DNA of 40,800 bases from Curtobacterium sp. Leaf183 (GCF_001424385.1 NZ_LMPO01000008.1:37199-77998), one strand, 5' to 3'. Counted from the first letter of the stretch, positions 8,150-17,585 are shown. Notes: generated by a model not told the origin, from the letters alone. Numbers and translations: made by a program.

Positions 8150-8794
8150 GTGCCGGACGAACTGCGGGTCCAGAAACCGCTCACCGCGAAGCAGCAGGCG
8201 ATCTTCGACGCGATCCGCGCCTCCATCGCCAGCCGCGGCTACCCGCCGAGCATGCGCGAGATCGGTGACGCCGCCGGGCTGTCCTCGCTGTCCAGCGTCT
8301 CCCACCAACTCGGACAGCTCGAGCTCGGTGGCTGGATCCGCCGCGACCCGAACCGCCCCCGCGCGCTCGAGGTCCTGGTCGACGAGCCGTCGGCAGACGT
8401 CGACGGCCCGGACGTCGACGCCACGACCCTGGTCCCCCTGGTCGGCCGGATCGCCGCCGGTGTGCCGATCACGGCAGAGCAGCACGTCGACGAGATCATC
8501 CCGCTCCCCCGACAGCTCGTCGGCACCGGCGACCTGTTCATGCTCAAGGTCGTGGGCGAGTCGATGATCGACGCCGCGATCTGCGACGGCGACTGGGTCG
8601 TCGTCCGGTCGCAGCAGACGGCGGAGAACGGCGACGTCGTCGCGGCGATGCTCGACGAAGAAGCCACCGTCAAGGTCTTCCGACAGCGCGACGGCCACAC
8701 CTGGCTGCTGCCGCGCAACACCGCCTTCGAGCCGATCCTCGGCGACGCGGCGACGGTCCTCGGCAAGGTCGTGGCGGTCCTCCGCTCCCTCTGA
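8150..8794 (+). CDS. lexA: SOS repressor LexA
   Basis: 214 aa. An N-terminal winged HTH (about 10-70) carries [15 protein letters not shown] and SVSHQL. The C-terminal S24 peptidase-like domain has the cleavage site A103-G104 (RIAAGVP), nucleophile S138 (VVGESMID) and general base K175 (ATVKVF). RecA filament stimulates self-cleavage, releasing the SOS genes. The GTG at 8150 is chosen because it starts homology and has AGAAGG 9 nt upstream; the frame is open further 5-prime but that part would lie across the operators. Divergent to the LysM gene and convergent with hflX. Confidence 0.96.
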   Translation: MPDELRVQKPLTAKQQAIFDAIRASIASRGYPPSMREIGDAAGLSSLSSVSHQLGQLELGGWIRRDPNRPRALEVLVDEPSADVDGPDVDATTLVPLVGRIAAGVPITAEQHVDEIIPLPRQLVGTGDLFMLKVVGESMIDAAICDGDWVVVRSQQTAENGDVVAAMLDEEATVKVFRQRDGHTWLLPRNTAFEPILGDAATVLGKVVAVLRSL

Positions 8795-8817
8795 TCGTCC
8801 GAGTCGCCCCGGTCACG

Positions 8818-8849
8818 ACGAAACGCCGCCATCGCTGGCGGCGTTTCGT
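8818..8849. terminator. Bidirectional terminator between lexA and hflX
   Basis: A perfect hairpin with arms ACGAAACGCCGCC and GGCGGCGTTTCGT around a 6-nt loop. A TTT inside the 3-prime arm reads on the plus strand. It lies 24 nt after the lexA stop, between convergent genes. Confidence 0.85.
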
Positions 8850-8927
8850 GTGTTCCAAGGCGTCTCACGGAACGGGCGACGCGTGGCGGACGTCGGTCGG
8901 GCCTCCGGACTGCGTCGGGCCGGAGCC

Positions 8928-10451
8928 CTAGGCCGACGGGACCGGCGCGACCACGTACGGGTCGAGTTCCGCGACCTGTCGCTGGAACACCTTGACCCGC
9001 AGTCGTGTGCCGGACTCGACGTAGTCGACGGTCTCGACCGCGCCGGTGTCGTGCAGCTGCGAGACCAGGTCCCCACGGTCGTACGGCACGACGACGGTCA
9101 GGTCGACGTCCGGCTCGGGCAGCCGTGACTCGATCGCGGCGAGCAGGTCGCCGATGCCCTCGCCGGTGCGCGCCGACACGAAGACGGCATCCGGGGCGAG
9201 CCCGACGAGCACCAGGCGCTGCGCGTCGTCGATCAGGTCGGCCTTGTTGAACGCGACGATCTCCGGGATGTCCCGGGCGCCCACGTCCCCGATGACCTCG
9301 CGCACGGTCGCGAGCTGCGCGGCCGGGTCCGGGTGCGAGCCGTCGACGACGTGCACGATGACGTCGGCCTCGCCGACTTCCTCGAGCGTCGACCGGAATG
9401 CCTCGACCAGCTGGTGCGGCAGGTTCCGGACGAACCCGACGGTGTCGACGAAGGTGAACTCGCGGCCCTTGGTGCTCTCGGTCCGTCGCACGGTGGCGTC
9501 CAGCGTGGCGAACAGCTGGTTCTGCACGAGCACACCCGCGCTGGTCAGCCGGTTCAGCAGCGAGGACTTGCCCGCGTTCGTGTACCCGGCGATGGCGACG
9601 CTCGGGACCTCGTTGCGGTGGCGGTCGGCGCGCTTGGCCTCGCGCGCAGGGCGGAAGCCGGCGATCTGACGACGGAGCTTCGACATCCGCGTGTGGATGC
9701 GTCGACGGTCGAGCTCGATCTTGGTCTCACCGGGACCACGCGAGCCCATGCCAGCACCGCCCGACACCTGGCCACCGGCCTGGCGGGACATCGACTCACC
9801 CCAACCGCGCAGCCGCGGGAGCAGGTACTCGAGCTGGGCGAGCTCGACCTGCGCCTTGCCCTCGCGGGACTTGGCGTGCTGGCTGAAGATGTCGAGGATG
9901 ACGGCCGTGCGGTCGATCACCTTGACCTTGACGACGTCCTCGAGCGCACGCCGCTGCGAGGGCGCGAGCTCGGTGTCGGCGATCACCGTGTCGGCACCGG
10001 TGGCCTTGACGACCATCGCGAGTTCCTCGGCTTTGCCCTTGCCGAGGTACGTCGACGGGTCGGGGTGCGGTCGCCGCTGTAGCAGCCCGTCGAGCACCAC
10101 CGCGCCGGCGGTCTCGGCGAGGGCGGACAGTTCGCGCAGGGAGTTCTCGGCGTCGGCCGCGTCGCCCTGGGCGTACACGCCGATCAGGACGACCTGCTCG
10201 AGCCGGAGTTGCCGGTACTCGACCTCGGTGACGTCCTCGAGTTCGGTGGAGAGACCGGCGACCCGACGCAGCGCCGCGCGGTCCTCACGGTCGTACTGGT
10301 CGCCGTCACCGGCCCAGCCGTGCTCGTCGACCGATCGGGTCTGGATGGCCTGCGCCGGGGCGAAGATGGACGAGCTGGCCCGCGAGTCGGCGTTGCGCAG
10401 CACGCGCTCGACGACGCCGTCGCCTTCAGCTTGGTTGTTGGGTTCCGTCAT
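8928..10451 (-). CDS. hflX: Ribosome-associated GTPase HflX
   Basis: 507 aa. It has an N-terminal HflX domain (about 85-280) with PDPSTYLGKGK and a glycine-rich linker, then a G domain with GYTNAGKSS (G1, 289-297), DTVGF (G3, 336-340) and NKAD (402-405). HflX splits or rescues stalled ribosomes and binds the 50S subunit. The N-terminal ~80 residues are longer than in E. coli HflX, as usual in Actinobacteria. The ATG at 10451 follows TACCCT by 9 nt, so the 5-prime leader would be only a few nt. Confidence 0.95.
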   Translation of the reverse strand: MTEPNNQAEGDGVVERVLRNADSRASSSIFAPAQAIQTRSVDEHGWAGDGDQYDREDRAALRRVAGLSTELEDVTEVEYRQLRLEQVVLIGVYAQGDAADAENSLRELSALAETAGAVVLDGLLQRRPHPDPSTYLGKGKAEELAMVVKATGADTVIADTELAPSQRRALEDVVKVKVIDRTAVILDIFSQHAKSREGKAQVELAQLEYLLPRLRGWGESMSRQAGGQVSGGAGMGSRGPGETKIELDRRRIHTRMSKLRRQIAGFRPAREAKRADRHRNEVPSVAIAGYTNAGKSSLLNRLTSAGVLVQNQLFATLDATVRRTESTKGREFTFVDTVGFVRNLPHQLVEAFRSTLEEVGEADVIVHVVDGSHPDPAAQLATVREVIGDVGARDIPEIVAFNKADLIDDAQRLVLVGLAPDAVFVSARTGEGIGDLLAAIESRLPEPDVDLTVVVPYDRGDLVSQLHDTGAVETVDYVESGTRLRVKVFQRQVAELDPYVVAPVPSA

Positions 10452-10500
10452 GCTGTCCACAGGGTACCTCCGGCGCCGCCAGGACACACGGGTCAGCCGG

Positions 10501-10506
10501 TACGGT
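10501..10506 (+). promoter_or_regulatory. Leaderless -10 element of the methyltransferase gene
   Basis: TACGGT ends 6 nt before the ATG at 10513. It lies in the 61-nt gap to hflX, which reads the other way. Confidence 0.55.
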
Positions 10507-10512
10507 TCTTCC

Positions 10513-11127
10513 ATGGCGAACGACCACTACTTCTCGGCCACCCCGGAGAGCCCGGCGCGCCCGCGCCAGATCTCCGTCACCCTGGCCGGTCGGACGCTCT
10601 CGCTCACCACTGCTGCCGGGGTCTTCAGCCCGGACGGCATCGACCGTGGCACCCGCGTGCTGCTCGGCTCGGTGCCGCCGCCCGCACCCGACGGCGCACT
10701 GCTCGACGTCGGCTGCGGCTGGGGTCCGATCGCCATCACCATGGCGCTGCACTCCCCCGACGCCACGGTGTGGGGCGTCGACGTCAACGAGCGGGTGCTC
10801 GACCTGGCGCGGCACAACGCCCAGGTCGCGGGAGCCGAGAACGTGTCGATCGGGCTCCCGGGCGACGTCCCTGCCGATCTGCGCTTCCGTACGATCTGGT
10901 CGAACCCGCCGATCCGCGTGGGCAAGGACGAGCTCCACGACATCCTCATGACGTGGCTCCCCCGGCTCGAGGTCGCCGGCGACGCCTGGCTGGTCGTCTC
11001 GAAGGACCTCGGCGGCGACTCGCTCCAGCGCTGGCTGCACGACGCGCTCGGGTCGTCGTTCCACGTCACGCGGTCGACGACCGACAAGGGCTTCCGCGTG
11101 CTGCGCGTCCACCGGGCGACGGAGTAG
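10513..11127 (+). CDS. Class I SAM-dependent methyltransferase (RsmC/RlmG-like)
   Basis: 204 aa. SAM motif I is LLDVGCGWGPIAI (about 65-77). The acidic residue of motif II is in WGVDVNERVLDLAR, and motif IV is WSNPPIRVGK, the NPP(F/I) signature of N-methyltransferases acting on guanine or adenine in RNA. The protein corresponds to the single catalytic domain of RsmC-type 16S rRNA methyltransferases without the degenerate N-terminal domain, as is common in Actinobacteria. The exact rRNA position is not determinable here. The ATG at 10513 is the likely leaderless start. Confidence 0.85.
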   Translation: MANDHYFSATPESPARPRQISVTLAGRTLSLTTAAGVFSPDGIDRGTRVLLGSVPPPAPDGALLDVGCGWGPIAITMALHSPDATVWGVDVNERVLDLARHNAQVAGAENVSIGLPGDVPADLRFRTIWSNPPIRVGKDELHDILMTWLPRLEVAGDAWLVVSKDLGGDSLQRWLHDALGSSFHVTRSTTDKGFRVLRVHRATE

Positions 11128-11172
11128 CGGGGCGAGCGGCCGCACGGGCGTGCACCGTGTGCGCCCGCTCAT

Positions 11173-11219
11173 CCGGTGCGAGGTTGCCCGCCCCGTGCGC
11201 CCCAACGTCCTCGCACCGG
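11173..11219. repeat. REP-like palindrome, copy 1
   Basis: Arms CCGGTGCGAGG (11173-11183) and CCTCGCACCGG (11209-11219) are perfect 11-bp complements around a 25-nt C-rich loop. The loop starts TTGCCCGCCCCGTGC and ends CAACGT. The flanks also resemble copy 2. Confidence 0.85.
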
Positions 11220-11344
11220 GCGACGAACCCCGCACCACCCGAACCGACCATGGCGCCGCACGGCAGGCACGAGGAGCGTCACCGACGTCGGCCAGCCGAA
11301 AGAAGCCTCCCGGCCTGGGAACGCGCACCGTGCGTGATCACCAC

Positions 11345-11391
11345 CCGGTGCGAGGTTGCCCGCCCCGTGCATCCCAACGTCCTCGCACTGA
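11345..11391. repeat. REP-like palindrome, copy 2
   Basis: It repeats copy 1 after 172 bp with the same arm spacing. The 5-prime arm is identical. The 3-prime arm is CCTCGCAC followed by changes, leaving 8 paired bases. Flanking CCCGCACC and CGCACCGTG sequences are shared with copy 1. Confidence 0.8.
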
Positions 11392-11460
11392 GTGACGAAG
11401 CCCGCACCGGGCATCACGCACCGGGCACCAGACGGACACGGCAGCACCCGCTCGGCACCG

Positions 11461-12351
11461 TCAGACCGTCAGGTCCCCGGAGAAGACGAGCTCGGCAGGC
11501 CCGGCCAGCGAGACGTGTTCGCCGTCCTCGGCCGCGAACATGCGCACCGTCACGACCCCGCCCGGCACCCGCACCCGCCAGGTGTCCGGCGCGGACGCTC
11601 CCGCCCAGTGCCGCGTCGCCAGCGCCGCGGCGACGGCCCCGGTGCCGCACGACAGGGTCTCCCCGCTGCCGCGCTCGTGCACCCGCATCGTGATCTGCCC
11701 GACGCCGTCCTGCACCAGCGGGTCGCCGGGCAGCACGAACTCGACGTTCGCACCGGCCGCGGGAGCCGGGTCGAGCACGGGCACGTAGGTCAGGTCGAGC
11801 CCAGCGAGCTCGTCGTCCGTCGCGACGGCCACCACGACGTGTGGGTTCCCCACGTCGATCCCCAGGCCCGGACGCGCACGGTCCAGGTTCTTCGCCCGGA
11901 CCAGCACGTCGGACGCGCCACCGCCCTCGATCCCGAGGCCCCAGCGCCCCAGGTCGGCGGCGAACCCGTTCGCCTGGCGCTGGACGTCGACGACGCCCTT
12001 GCGGCTGCCGACCGACAGGGTCTCGCCGGGCTGCAGGTCGACGAGCCCGGACTCGGTCAGGTACCGTGCGAACACCCGGATGCCGTTGCCGCACATCTCG
12101 GCGACGGTGCCGTCGGCGTTGTGGTAGTCCATGAACCAGGTGGCCTCAGGGGCCTGCTCGACGACGGCACGCCCCTCGGGAAGCGCATCGGACCGCACGG
12201 CCCGGATGACCCCGTCGGCCCCCACGCCGAACCGGCGGTCGGCGATGGCGCGGATGCGCTCCGGCGTCAGGTCGACCGTGGCGTCGGGGTCGGCGAACAG
12301 GACGAAGTCGTTGCCGGTCCCCTGGCCCTTGGTGAAGTGCAGCTCGGTCAC
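11461..12351 (-). CDS. dapF: Diaminopimelate epimerase
   Basis: A 296-aa PLP-independent racemase converting LL- to meso-diaminopimelate, the precursor of lysine (and of diaminopimelate-type peptidoglycan where used). The two catalytic cysteines are C87 (EMCGNGIR) and C235 (TLSCGTGA), one in each half of the duplicated fold. KGQGTGNDF near residue 8 is the usual N-terminal signature. The GTG start overlaps the miaA stop (GTGA). The miaB-miaA-dapF order is standard in Actinobacteria. Confidence 0.97.
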   Translation of the reverse strand: MTELHFTKGQGTGNDFVLFADPDATVDLTPERIRAIADRRFGVGADGVIRAVRSDALPEGRAVVEQAPEATWFMDYHNADGTVAEMCGNGIRVFARYLTESGLVDLQPGETLSVGSRKGVVDVQRQANGFAADLGRWGLGIEGGGASDVLVRAKNLDRARPGLGIDVGNPHVVVAVATDDELAGLDLTYVPVLDPAPAAGANVEFVLPGDPLVQDGVGQITMRVHERGSGETLSCGTGAVAAALATRHWAGASAPDTWRVRVPGGVVTVRMFAAEDGEHVSLAGPAELVFSGDLTV

Positions 12352-13412
12352 GGCACGATCCTACGGGCCAGCGCCGAGAGGTCCCCGCGGTCGTTCTCGG
12401 TGACGTCGAGCACCTGTGCCTCGGCGTACCGGCGGAACCAGGACACCTGCCGTCTGGCGTACTTGCGCGTCGCGATGCCGGTCGCCTCGACCGCCTCGTC
12501 GAGCGTTGACGTGCCGTGCAGGACCTCGAGGGCCTGCGAGTACCCGATCGCCGCGCGCGCGGTCCGCCCCTGCTCGAGACCGCGCTCGCGGAGCGCTGCG
12601 ACCTCGTCGACGAGCCCGTCGGCGAACATCCGGGCGGCTCGCGCGTGCAGGGCCGACACGAGCTGCTCCCGTTCGCGGTGCAGCCGGAGGACCGTGGCGG
12701 GTCGCCATGCCTGCGGCGCGGACGGGAGGCTCGTGGTCACGCGGTCCGATCGGCTCGCGATCTCGACGGCGCGGATCAGGCGCCGCGGGTTGCGGGCGTC
12801 GATGGTCGCCGCCGCCGCGGGGTCCAGTTCCCGCAGGCGTGCGAGCAGCGCGTTCGGCCCGTGCTGCTCGTGCGCGCGTTCGAGTTCGGCGCGGAGGTCC
12901 GGGTCCGTCCCCGGGAAGTCGAGCTCGTACAGGACCGAGGACACGTACAACCCGCTGCCGCCGACGAGCACCGCGACCCCGCCGTCACCCGTGATGCGCT
13001 CGATCGTCGCCCGGGCATCCCGCTGGTAGGCGGCGACGCTGGCCTCGTCCGTGACGTCGAGCACGTCGAGCTGGTGGTGCGGGATGCCGTGGCGTTCCCC
13101 GGGCGGCACCTTCGCCGTGCCGATGTCCATCCCCCGGTAGAACTGCATCGCGTCGGCGTTGACGACCTCGGCGCGCCGCCCCTGCTCGCGGAACCGGTCG
13201 GCCACGGCGATCGCCAGGTCGGACTTGCCGGTCCCCGTCGCGCCGACGATCGCGACGAGACCGTCGGTCGCGACGAGACCGTCAGTCGCGACGAGACCGT
13301 CAGTCGCGACGAGACCGTCGATCGCGCCGAGGTCGTGCGTCGGGTCCTGGTCGCGCGACTCCGGGGCCCCCGGCTCCGGGTCGCCCGGCACCGCCGCGTC
13401 AGCGACCGACAC
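12348..13412 (-). CDS. miaA: tRNA dimethylallyltransferase
   Basis: 354 aa with this start. It transfers dimethylallyl to N6 of A37 in tRNAs reading UNN codons, giving i6A for MiaB. P-loop GATGTGKS is at about 57-64, followed by [17 protein letters not shown] and VGGSGLYV, both typical. The family usually begins a few residues before the P-loop, so the first ~55 residues are extra. They include four copies of DGLVA(T/I) from an 18-bp repeat, the last copy being the real first beta strand. No Shine-Dalgarno decides the start. GTG 13412 (14-nt overlap with miaB) and GTG 13391 are both possible. Confidence 0.92.
   Translation of the reverse strand: MSVADAAVPGDPEPGAPESRDQDPTHDLGAIDGLVATDGLVATDGLVATDGLVAIVGATGTGKSDLAIAVADRFREQGRRAEVVNADAMQFYRGMDIGTAKVPPGERHGIPHHQLDVLDVTDEASVAAYQRDARATIERITGDGGVAVLVGGSGLYVSSVLYELDFPGTDPDLRAELERAHEQHGPNALLARLRELDPAAAATIDARNPRRLIRAVEIASRSDRVTTSLPSAPQAWRPATVLRLHREREQLVSALHARAARMFADGLVDEVAALRERGLEQGRTARAAIGYSQALEVLHGTSTLDEAVEATGIATRKYARRQVSWFRRYAEAQVLDVTENDRGDLSALARRIVP
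13249..13320 (-). repeat. Four 18-bp tandem repeats at the start of miaA
   Basis: Units at 13249, 13267, 13285 and 13303 differ by only a base or two (plus-strand unit GTCGCGACGAGACCGTCA). They encode DGLVAT three times and DGLVAI once. A diverged fifth unit follows. The frame is preserved. Confidence 0.95.
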
Positions 13413-14898
13413 GGAGCGAGGGCAGTCCCAGCGACACCGGCCGTGCAGCAGCGCCAGCCGCGGTGGGGGTCGGGACCCCGCACGACTCGGCCTGCGCCAG
13501 GTCCCAGGCGTCACCGGCACGGGTCCGTCGGACCCGCAGCTGCGCTTCTGCCGCGGCGTCGGCGACCAGGAAGTGCGGCGCCGCGCGCGTGACCTCGACG
13601 GTGACGACGTCGCCCGGCCGCGGGACGTCCGAGCCGGCCGGCACGGAGAAGTGCACGAGGCGGGAGTCCTCGGCGCGGCCCGACAGGCGGTGCGTGGCGT
13701 CGTCCTTCCGTCCCTCGCCGCTCGCCACCAGGACCTCGACGGTCCGGCCGACCTGCTTGGTGTTCTCCTCGGCCGTGATGCGCTCCTGCAGGGCCGTGAG
13801 GCGCTCGTAGCGGGCCTGCACGACCTCCTTGGGCAGCTGGTCGTCCATCGTCGCCGCCGGGGTGCCCGGTCGGATGGAGTACTGGAACGTGAAGGCGGAC
13901 GCGAAGCGGGCCTGCTCGACGACGCGGAGCGTGTCCTCGAAGTCCTGCTCGGTCTCGCCGGGGAAGCCGACGATGATGTCGGTCGAGATCGCGGCGTGCG
14001 GGATGGCGGCTCGGACCCGGTCGAGGATGCCGAGGAACCGCTCGCTTCGGTAGCTCCGCCGCATCGCCTTGAGCACCCGGTCGGATCCGGACTGCAGCGG
14101 CATGTGCAGCTGCGGCATCACGTTCGGGGTCTCGGCCATCGCGTCGATGACGTCGTCCGTGAAGGCGGCCGGGTGCGGGCTGGTGAACCGGACGCGCTCG
14201 AGTCCCTCGATCTGCCCGGCCGCCCGCAGCAGCTTGCCGAAGGCCTGGCGGTCGCCGAACTCCACGCCGTAGGAGTTCACGTTCTGCCCGAGCAGCGTGA
14301 CCTCGATCGCGCCGCCGTCGACCAGTGCCTGGATCTCGGCGAGGACGTCACCCGGGCGACGGTCCTTCTCCTTGCCCCGCAGCGAGGGGACGATGCAGAA
14401 CGTGCAGGTGTTGTTGCACCCGACCGAGATCGAGACCCAGCCGCTGTGCGTCGAGTCGCGCTTGGTCGGCAACGTCGACGGGAAGACCTCGAGGGACTCG
14501 AGGATCTCGAGCTGGGCTTCGCCGTTGTGCCGCGCGCGCTCGAGCAGGGTGGGCAACGAGCCCATGTTGTGCGTGCCGAAGACGACGTCGACCCAGGGTG
14601 CCTTCTCGAGGATGACGGCCTTGTCCTTCTGCGCCAGGCATCCGCCGACCGCGATCTGCATGCCCGGGTGCTCGCGCTTGATGCCGGCGAGCTGCCCCAG
14701 GTTGCCGTAGAGCCGGTTGTCAGCGTTCTCGCGAACGGCGCAGGTGTTGATCACGACGACGTCGGCCTGGGCTCCGTCGGCCGCGACGTACCCGGCGGCC
14801 TGGAGCGAGCCGCTCAGCCGCTCGGAGTCGTGCACGTTCATCTGGCACCCGTGCGTACGGACTTCGTAGGTGCGGGGCTGCGCGTCGACGGTCGCCAT
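13399..14898 (-). CDS. miaB: tRNA-2-methylthio-N6-dimethylallyladenosine synthase
   Basis: A 499-aa radical-SAM methylthiotransferase acting on i6A37 made by MiaA. The N-terminal UPF0004 domain has the second-cluster cysteines C18, C53 and C87. The radical-SAM cluster is C161-x3-C165-x2-C168 (CNNTCTFC). A TRAM domain covers about 395-460. The frame is open 48 codons upstream, but the ATG at 14898 begins homology and lies 9 nt after TACACT. The C-terminal ~40 residues are alanine-rich and overlap the start of miaA. Confidence 0.96.
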   Translation of the reverse strand: MATVDAQPRTYEVRTHGCQMNVHDSERLSGSLQAAGYVAADGAQADVVVINTCAVRENADNRLYGNLGQLAGIKREHPGMQIAVGGCLAQKDKAVILEKAPWVDVVFGTHNMGSLPTLLERARHNGEAQLEILESLEVFPSTLPTKRDSTHSGWVSISVGCNNTCTFCIVPSLRGKEKDRRPGDVLAEIQALVDGGAIEVTLLGQNVNSYGVEFGDRQAFGKLLRAAGQIEGLERVRFTSPHPAAFTDDVIDAMAETPNVMPQLHMPLQSGSDRVLKAMRRSYRSERFLGILDRVRAAIPHAAISTDIIVGFPGETEQDFEDTLRVVEQARFASAFTFQYSIRPGTPAATMDDQLPKEVVQARYERLTALQERITAEENTKQVGRTVEVLVASGEGRKDDATHRLSGRAEDSRLVHFSVPAGSDVPRPGDVVTVEVTRAAPHFLVADAAAEAQLRVRRTRAGDAWDLAQAESCGVPTPTAAGAAARPVSLGLPSLRVGR

Positions 14899-14923
14899 GA
14901 TCGTCCCAGTGTAGGTCGGGACC

Positions 14924-14968
14924 GGCCGCAGGGCAGTCCCGCCGGTCGGTCGGGAGCCGCCTGCGGCC
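14924..14968 (-). terminator. Terminator of recA-recX
   Basis: Arms GGCCGCAGG and CCTGCGGCC form a perfect 9-bp outer stem 9 nt after the recX stop, with further GC pairing inside. There is no T-run, so it is a GC-rich terminator at best. Confidence 0.5.
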
Positions 14969-14977
14969 AGCCCGGCG

Positions 14978-15919
14978 CTACTCGAAGCGGACGGGGCCGC
15001 GCGGTCCCCCGGACCGGGGCGGGGTGGAGCCGTCGAGGGCACGTTCGACGGCGATCCGCACGATCCCGCCGTTGTAGCCCTTGCGCATCAGGAAGCCCGA
15101 CAGACGACGCTCTGCCGTTGCCCGGTCGAGCCCCCGCATCTGCCCGGCGCGCTTCTGCGCGAGCTCGATCGCCCGCAGGAACTCGTCGTCGTCATCGTCC
15201 GCCGCGGCGTCGAGGGCCGCGTCGATCGCGACCTGGTCGATGCCCCGGCGGCGGAGTTCCGCGACGACACCCTGACGCCCCAGGCTCTTGCGGTCGTGCA
15301 GCCGGTCGACCAGGTCGGTCGCCAGTGCCACGTCGTCGAGCAACCCGACCCGGGTCAGACGCTCGATCTCCTCCTCGACGACCTGGGCGTCGAGGTCGTT
15401 GCGCGCCAGCGTCGAGCGCATCTCGGACTCGCTGATGCCCTTGCGTCCGAGCGCCCGCATGCTGAGGCGCTCGGCGTCTGCACGCTGGTCGTCGAGGGGG
15501 CGCGGAGCGTCGGCGGGGTCGATCTCGTCGCCGTCCGTGATCGAGAACACCGATGCCGTCGGCGCCGATGCTTCGTCCTCGGTGTCGTACCCGGACTGCT
15601 CGGCACGAGCGCTACGGCCCGAACCGTCCCCGATCACCGGGGAGACCCACTCGGACGGGCTCCGTGAGCCCCCGAGCTGCACCGGGACCGGCGTGTCCGC
15701 ATCAGCAGCGAACGACTCGTCGGCGTCTGCCTCGTCGCGGCCCGACTCGACGCGGCCCGACTCGACGCGGCCTGCTTCATCGCCACCCGGCTCGTCGTCA
15801 CCGGGCGCGTCCTGGGCACGGCCGGCGTCGCCCTTCCCCGCGGGCCCCCGACCACGACGGGACCGCGCACCGAACAGGTCGGTGACCGGCGCGAGGTCCG
15901 CGTCGTCGTCGATGCTCAC
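14978..15919 (-). CDS. recX: Regulatory protein RecX, long N-terminal extension
   Basis: 313 aa. RecX proper, a small all-helical inhibitor of RecA filaments, corresponds to about residues 150-300 ([17 protein letters not shown], then [15 protein letters not shown] and [13 protein letters not shown]). The first ~145 residues are acidic, low-complexity and unlike the usual 150-200-aa RecX, with a 15-bp repeat encoding RVESG at 15736-15765. The GTG start overlaps the recA stop (GTGA), giving coupling that should keep RecX low relative to RecA. The extension may be disordered; its role is unknown. Confidence 0.9.
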   Translation of the reverse strand: MSIDDDADLAPVTDLFGARSRRGRGPAGKGDAGRAQDAPGDDEPGGDEAGRVESGRVESGRDEADADESFAADADTPVPVQLGGSRSPSEWVSPVIGDGSGRSARAEQSGYDTEDEASAPTASVFSITDGDEIDPADAPRPLDDQRADAERLSMRALGRKGISESEMRSTLARNDLDAQVVEEEIERLTRVGLLDDVALATDLVDRLHDRKSLGRQGVVAELRRRGIDQVAIDAALDAAADDDDDEFLRAIELAQKRAGQMRGLDRATAERRLSGFLMRKGYNGGIVRIAVERALDGSTPPRSGGPRGPVRFE

Positions 15920-16983
15920 GCGCCCTTGCGCGCGGCGAGCTTGGGCTCGATGGACTCCACCGGAGCGGCGTCGGCCGCGGGCTTGGCACCACCGACACCG
16001 AGCTTGGCGAGGATCTTGCCTTCGATCTCGGCGGCGATCTCGGGGTTCTGGATCAGGAAGGAACGCGAGTTCTCCTTGCCCTGCCCGAGCTGGTCGCCGT
16101 CGTACGTGTACCAGGCACCGGACTTCTTGACGATGTTGTGGTCGACACCGAAGTCGAGCAGCGAACCCTCGCGCGAGATGCCCGTGCCGTACAGGATGTC
16201 GAACTCGGCCTGCTTGAAGGGCGGTGCCATCTTGTTCTTGACGACCTTGACGCGCGTGCGGTTGCCGACGGCGTCCGTCCCCGTCTTCAGGGTCTCGATG
16301 CGGCGGATGTCGAGCCGGACCGACGCGTAGAACTTGAGCGCCTTGCCGCCCGACGTGGTCTCCGGGGAACCGAAGAACACGCCGATCTTCTCGCGCAGCT
16401 GGTTGATGAAGATCATCGTGGTCTGCGTCTGGTTCAGGCCACCGGCCAGCTTGCGGAGCGCCTGCGACATGAGGCGTGCCTGCAGGCCGACGTGGGAGTC
16501 ACCCATCTCGCCCTCGATCTCGGCCCGGGGCACCAGCGCTGCGACGGAGTCGATCACGATCAGGTCGATGGACCCCGAACGGACGAGCATGTCCGCGATC
16601 TCGAGAGCCTGTTCTGCGGTGTCCGGCTGCGACACCAAGAGGGCGTCGATGTCGACACCGAGCTTCTTGGCGTACTCCGGGTCGAGTGCGTGCTCGGCGT
16701 CGATGAAGGCCGCGATGCCGCCGTTACGTTGGGCGTTGGCGATCGCGTGGATCGTCAGCGTCGTCTTTCCGGACGACTCCGGGCCGTAGATCTCGATGAT
16801 GCGGCCACGCGGGAGACCACCGATCCCGAGCGCGACGTCCAGCGCGACCGAACCGGTGGGGATGACGGCGACCGGGGCGCGGTCGTCGGAGCCCAGGCGC
16901 ATGACTGCACCCTTGCCGAACTGCCGGTCGATCTGGGCGAGGGCGGTCTCGAGGGACTTCTCGCGGTCTGCGGGTGAAGGCAT
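15916..16983 (-). CDS. recA: Recombinase RecA
   Basis: 355 aa. Walker A GPESSGKT (about 71-78), [14 protein letters not shown] with Walker B, the L1/L2 DNA-binding loops around [13 protein letters not shown] and [19 protein letters not shown], and a variable C-terminus. It forms the ssDNA filament that does strand exchange and triggers LexA cleavage. The ATG at 16983 has AGGAG with 6 nt spacing; an upstream in-frame extension is leader sequence. Upstream lies at least one perfect SOS box. Confidence 0.98.
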   Translation of the reverse strand: MPSPADREKSLETALAQIDRQFGKGAVMRLGSDDRAPVAVIPTGSVALDVALGIGGLPRGRIIEIYGPESSGKTTLTIHAIANAQRNGGIAAFIDAEHALDPEYAKKLGVDIDALLVSQPDTAEQALEIADMLVRSGSIDLIVIDSVAALVPRAEIEGEMGDSHVGLQARLMSQALRKLAGGLNQTQTTMIFINQLREKIGVFFGSPETTSGGKALKFYASVRLDIRRIETLKTGTDAVGNRTRVKVVKNKMAPPFKQAEFDILYGTGISREGSLLDFGVDHNIVKKSGAWYTYDGDQLGQGKENSRSFLIQNPEIAAEIEGKILAKLGVGGAKPAADAAPVESIEPKLAARKGA

Positions 16984-17179
16984 GGTGTGCTCCTGCGTGC
17001 TCGTGGTCTGCCGCCTGTAGGCTGTCTGGTCCCCAGCAGCCGGTGGTGCAGGGCTGCTGGTTCTCGGACAAGGCTCCGGGTGTCTCCCGATGCCTCCGAA
17101 CCTAGGGCTGGCCACCGACATGACTGCCGGTCGCCGCGTTGCCTGTGGACGGATGCATCGCTCGACTCCGATGTGCAGG

Positions 17180-17185
17180 AACGTA
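17180..17185 (-). promoter_or_regulatory. Probable -10 element of recA
   Basis: TACGTT on the minus strand, 7 nt downstream of the perfect SOS box, giving a leader of about 190 nt. Confidence 0.45.
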
Positions 17186-17192
17186 CCACCCG

Positions 17193-17208
17193 TCGAACAC
17201 GCGTTCGA
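17193..17208. promoter_or_regulatory. SOS box of recA
   Basis: TCGAACACGCGTTCGA is a perfect palindrome at the arms (TCGAAC-N4-GTTCGA), sitting between the likely -35 and -10 of recA. Confidence 0.9.
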
Positions 17209-17217
17209 GCGACACGC

Positions 17218-17231
17218 CGAATGCGTGTTCG
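17218..17231. promoter_or_regulatory. Second, imperfect SOS-like box near recA
   Basis: CGAATGCGTGTTCG has one mismatch to CGAAC-N4-GTTCG. Its centre is 24 bp from the first box, allowing two LexA dimers on one helix face roughly every two turns. Confidence 0.5.
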
Positions 17232-17241
17232 ACCCCGACGA

Positions 17242-17466
17242 TCAGTCCCGCGGCTCCAGCAGGCCCTTGCCGTGACGGCGCTCCGGCGGGACGTCCTGGG
17301 AGTCGCAGAGCGCTTCCCACACCTTGCGGGTCGGCACCCCTGCGGCGATCGCGTCGGCGGCCGAGCGACCGCCGAGTTCCTCGAGCACGACGTCACGGGC
17401 GACGACGGCACCGTAGGCCTCGCCGAAGACCTGGTCGACGGCCCGCCAGAACTCACTCACACGCAT
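17242..17466 (-). CDS. DUF3046 family protein
   Basis: 74 aa with the N-terminal MRVSEFWRAVDQVFGEAYG and the WEALCDSQDVPPERRHG segment typical of DUF3046. This small family is found next to recA in most Actinobacteria, with unknown function. No membrane segment or metal motif is seen. The ATG at 17466 lies 6 nt after TAGCCT, so it is leaderless. Its stop is only about 10 nt from the imperfect SOS box. Confidence 0.85.
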   Translation of the reverse strand: MRVSEFWRAVDQVFGEAYGAVVARDVVLEELGGRSAADAIAAGVPTRKVWEALCDSQDVPPERRHGKGLLEPRD

Positions 17467-17472
17467 CCGACA

Positions 17473-17478
17473 AGGCTA
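17473..17478 (-). promoter_or_regulatory. Leaderless -10 element of the DUF3046 gene
   Basis: TAGCCT, 6 nt before the ATG at 17466. Confidence 0.6.
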
Positions 17479-17538
17479 GACCGGCCACGCGCGCACGACG
17501 TGACGCAGGGCACCGGCAGTGCACGCCACGGACGCGAG

Positions 17539-17570
17539 AACGCCCCCGCCGGCGGACCGACGGGGGCGTT
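17539..17570 (-). terminator. Terminator after clgR
   Basis: Arms AACGCCCCCG and CGGGGGCGTT form a perfect 10-bp stem around 12 nt, 15 nt after the clgR stop. The minus strand reads TT at the end of the stem. Confidence 0.75.
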
Positions 17571-17585
17571 CAGTTGCCGTGCGAC

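Larger units (their letters stand above)
11128..11460. other. 333-nt gene-free region with two REP-like palindromes
   Basis: No open frame with coding character is seen. The region holds two diverged copies of an ~85-nt unit whose core is a long inverted repeat, annotated separately. The rest, including CCGCACC-type fragments around 11400-11430, looks like decayed copies of the same material. Confidence 0.7.

Noticed and set aside
10452..10460. GTG start of hflX three codons upstream
   Set aside because: It directly abuts the TACCCT element, too close for transcription to begin before it.
11128..11460. Remnant of an insertion sequence
   Set aside because: No transposase fragment and no target duplication seen; two small palindromes explain the sequence better.
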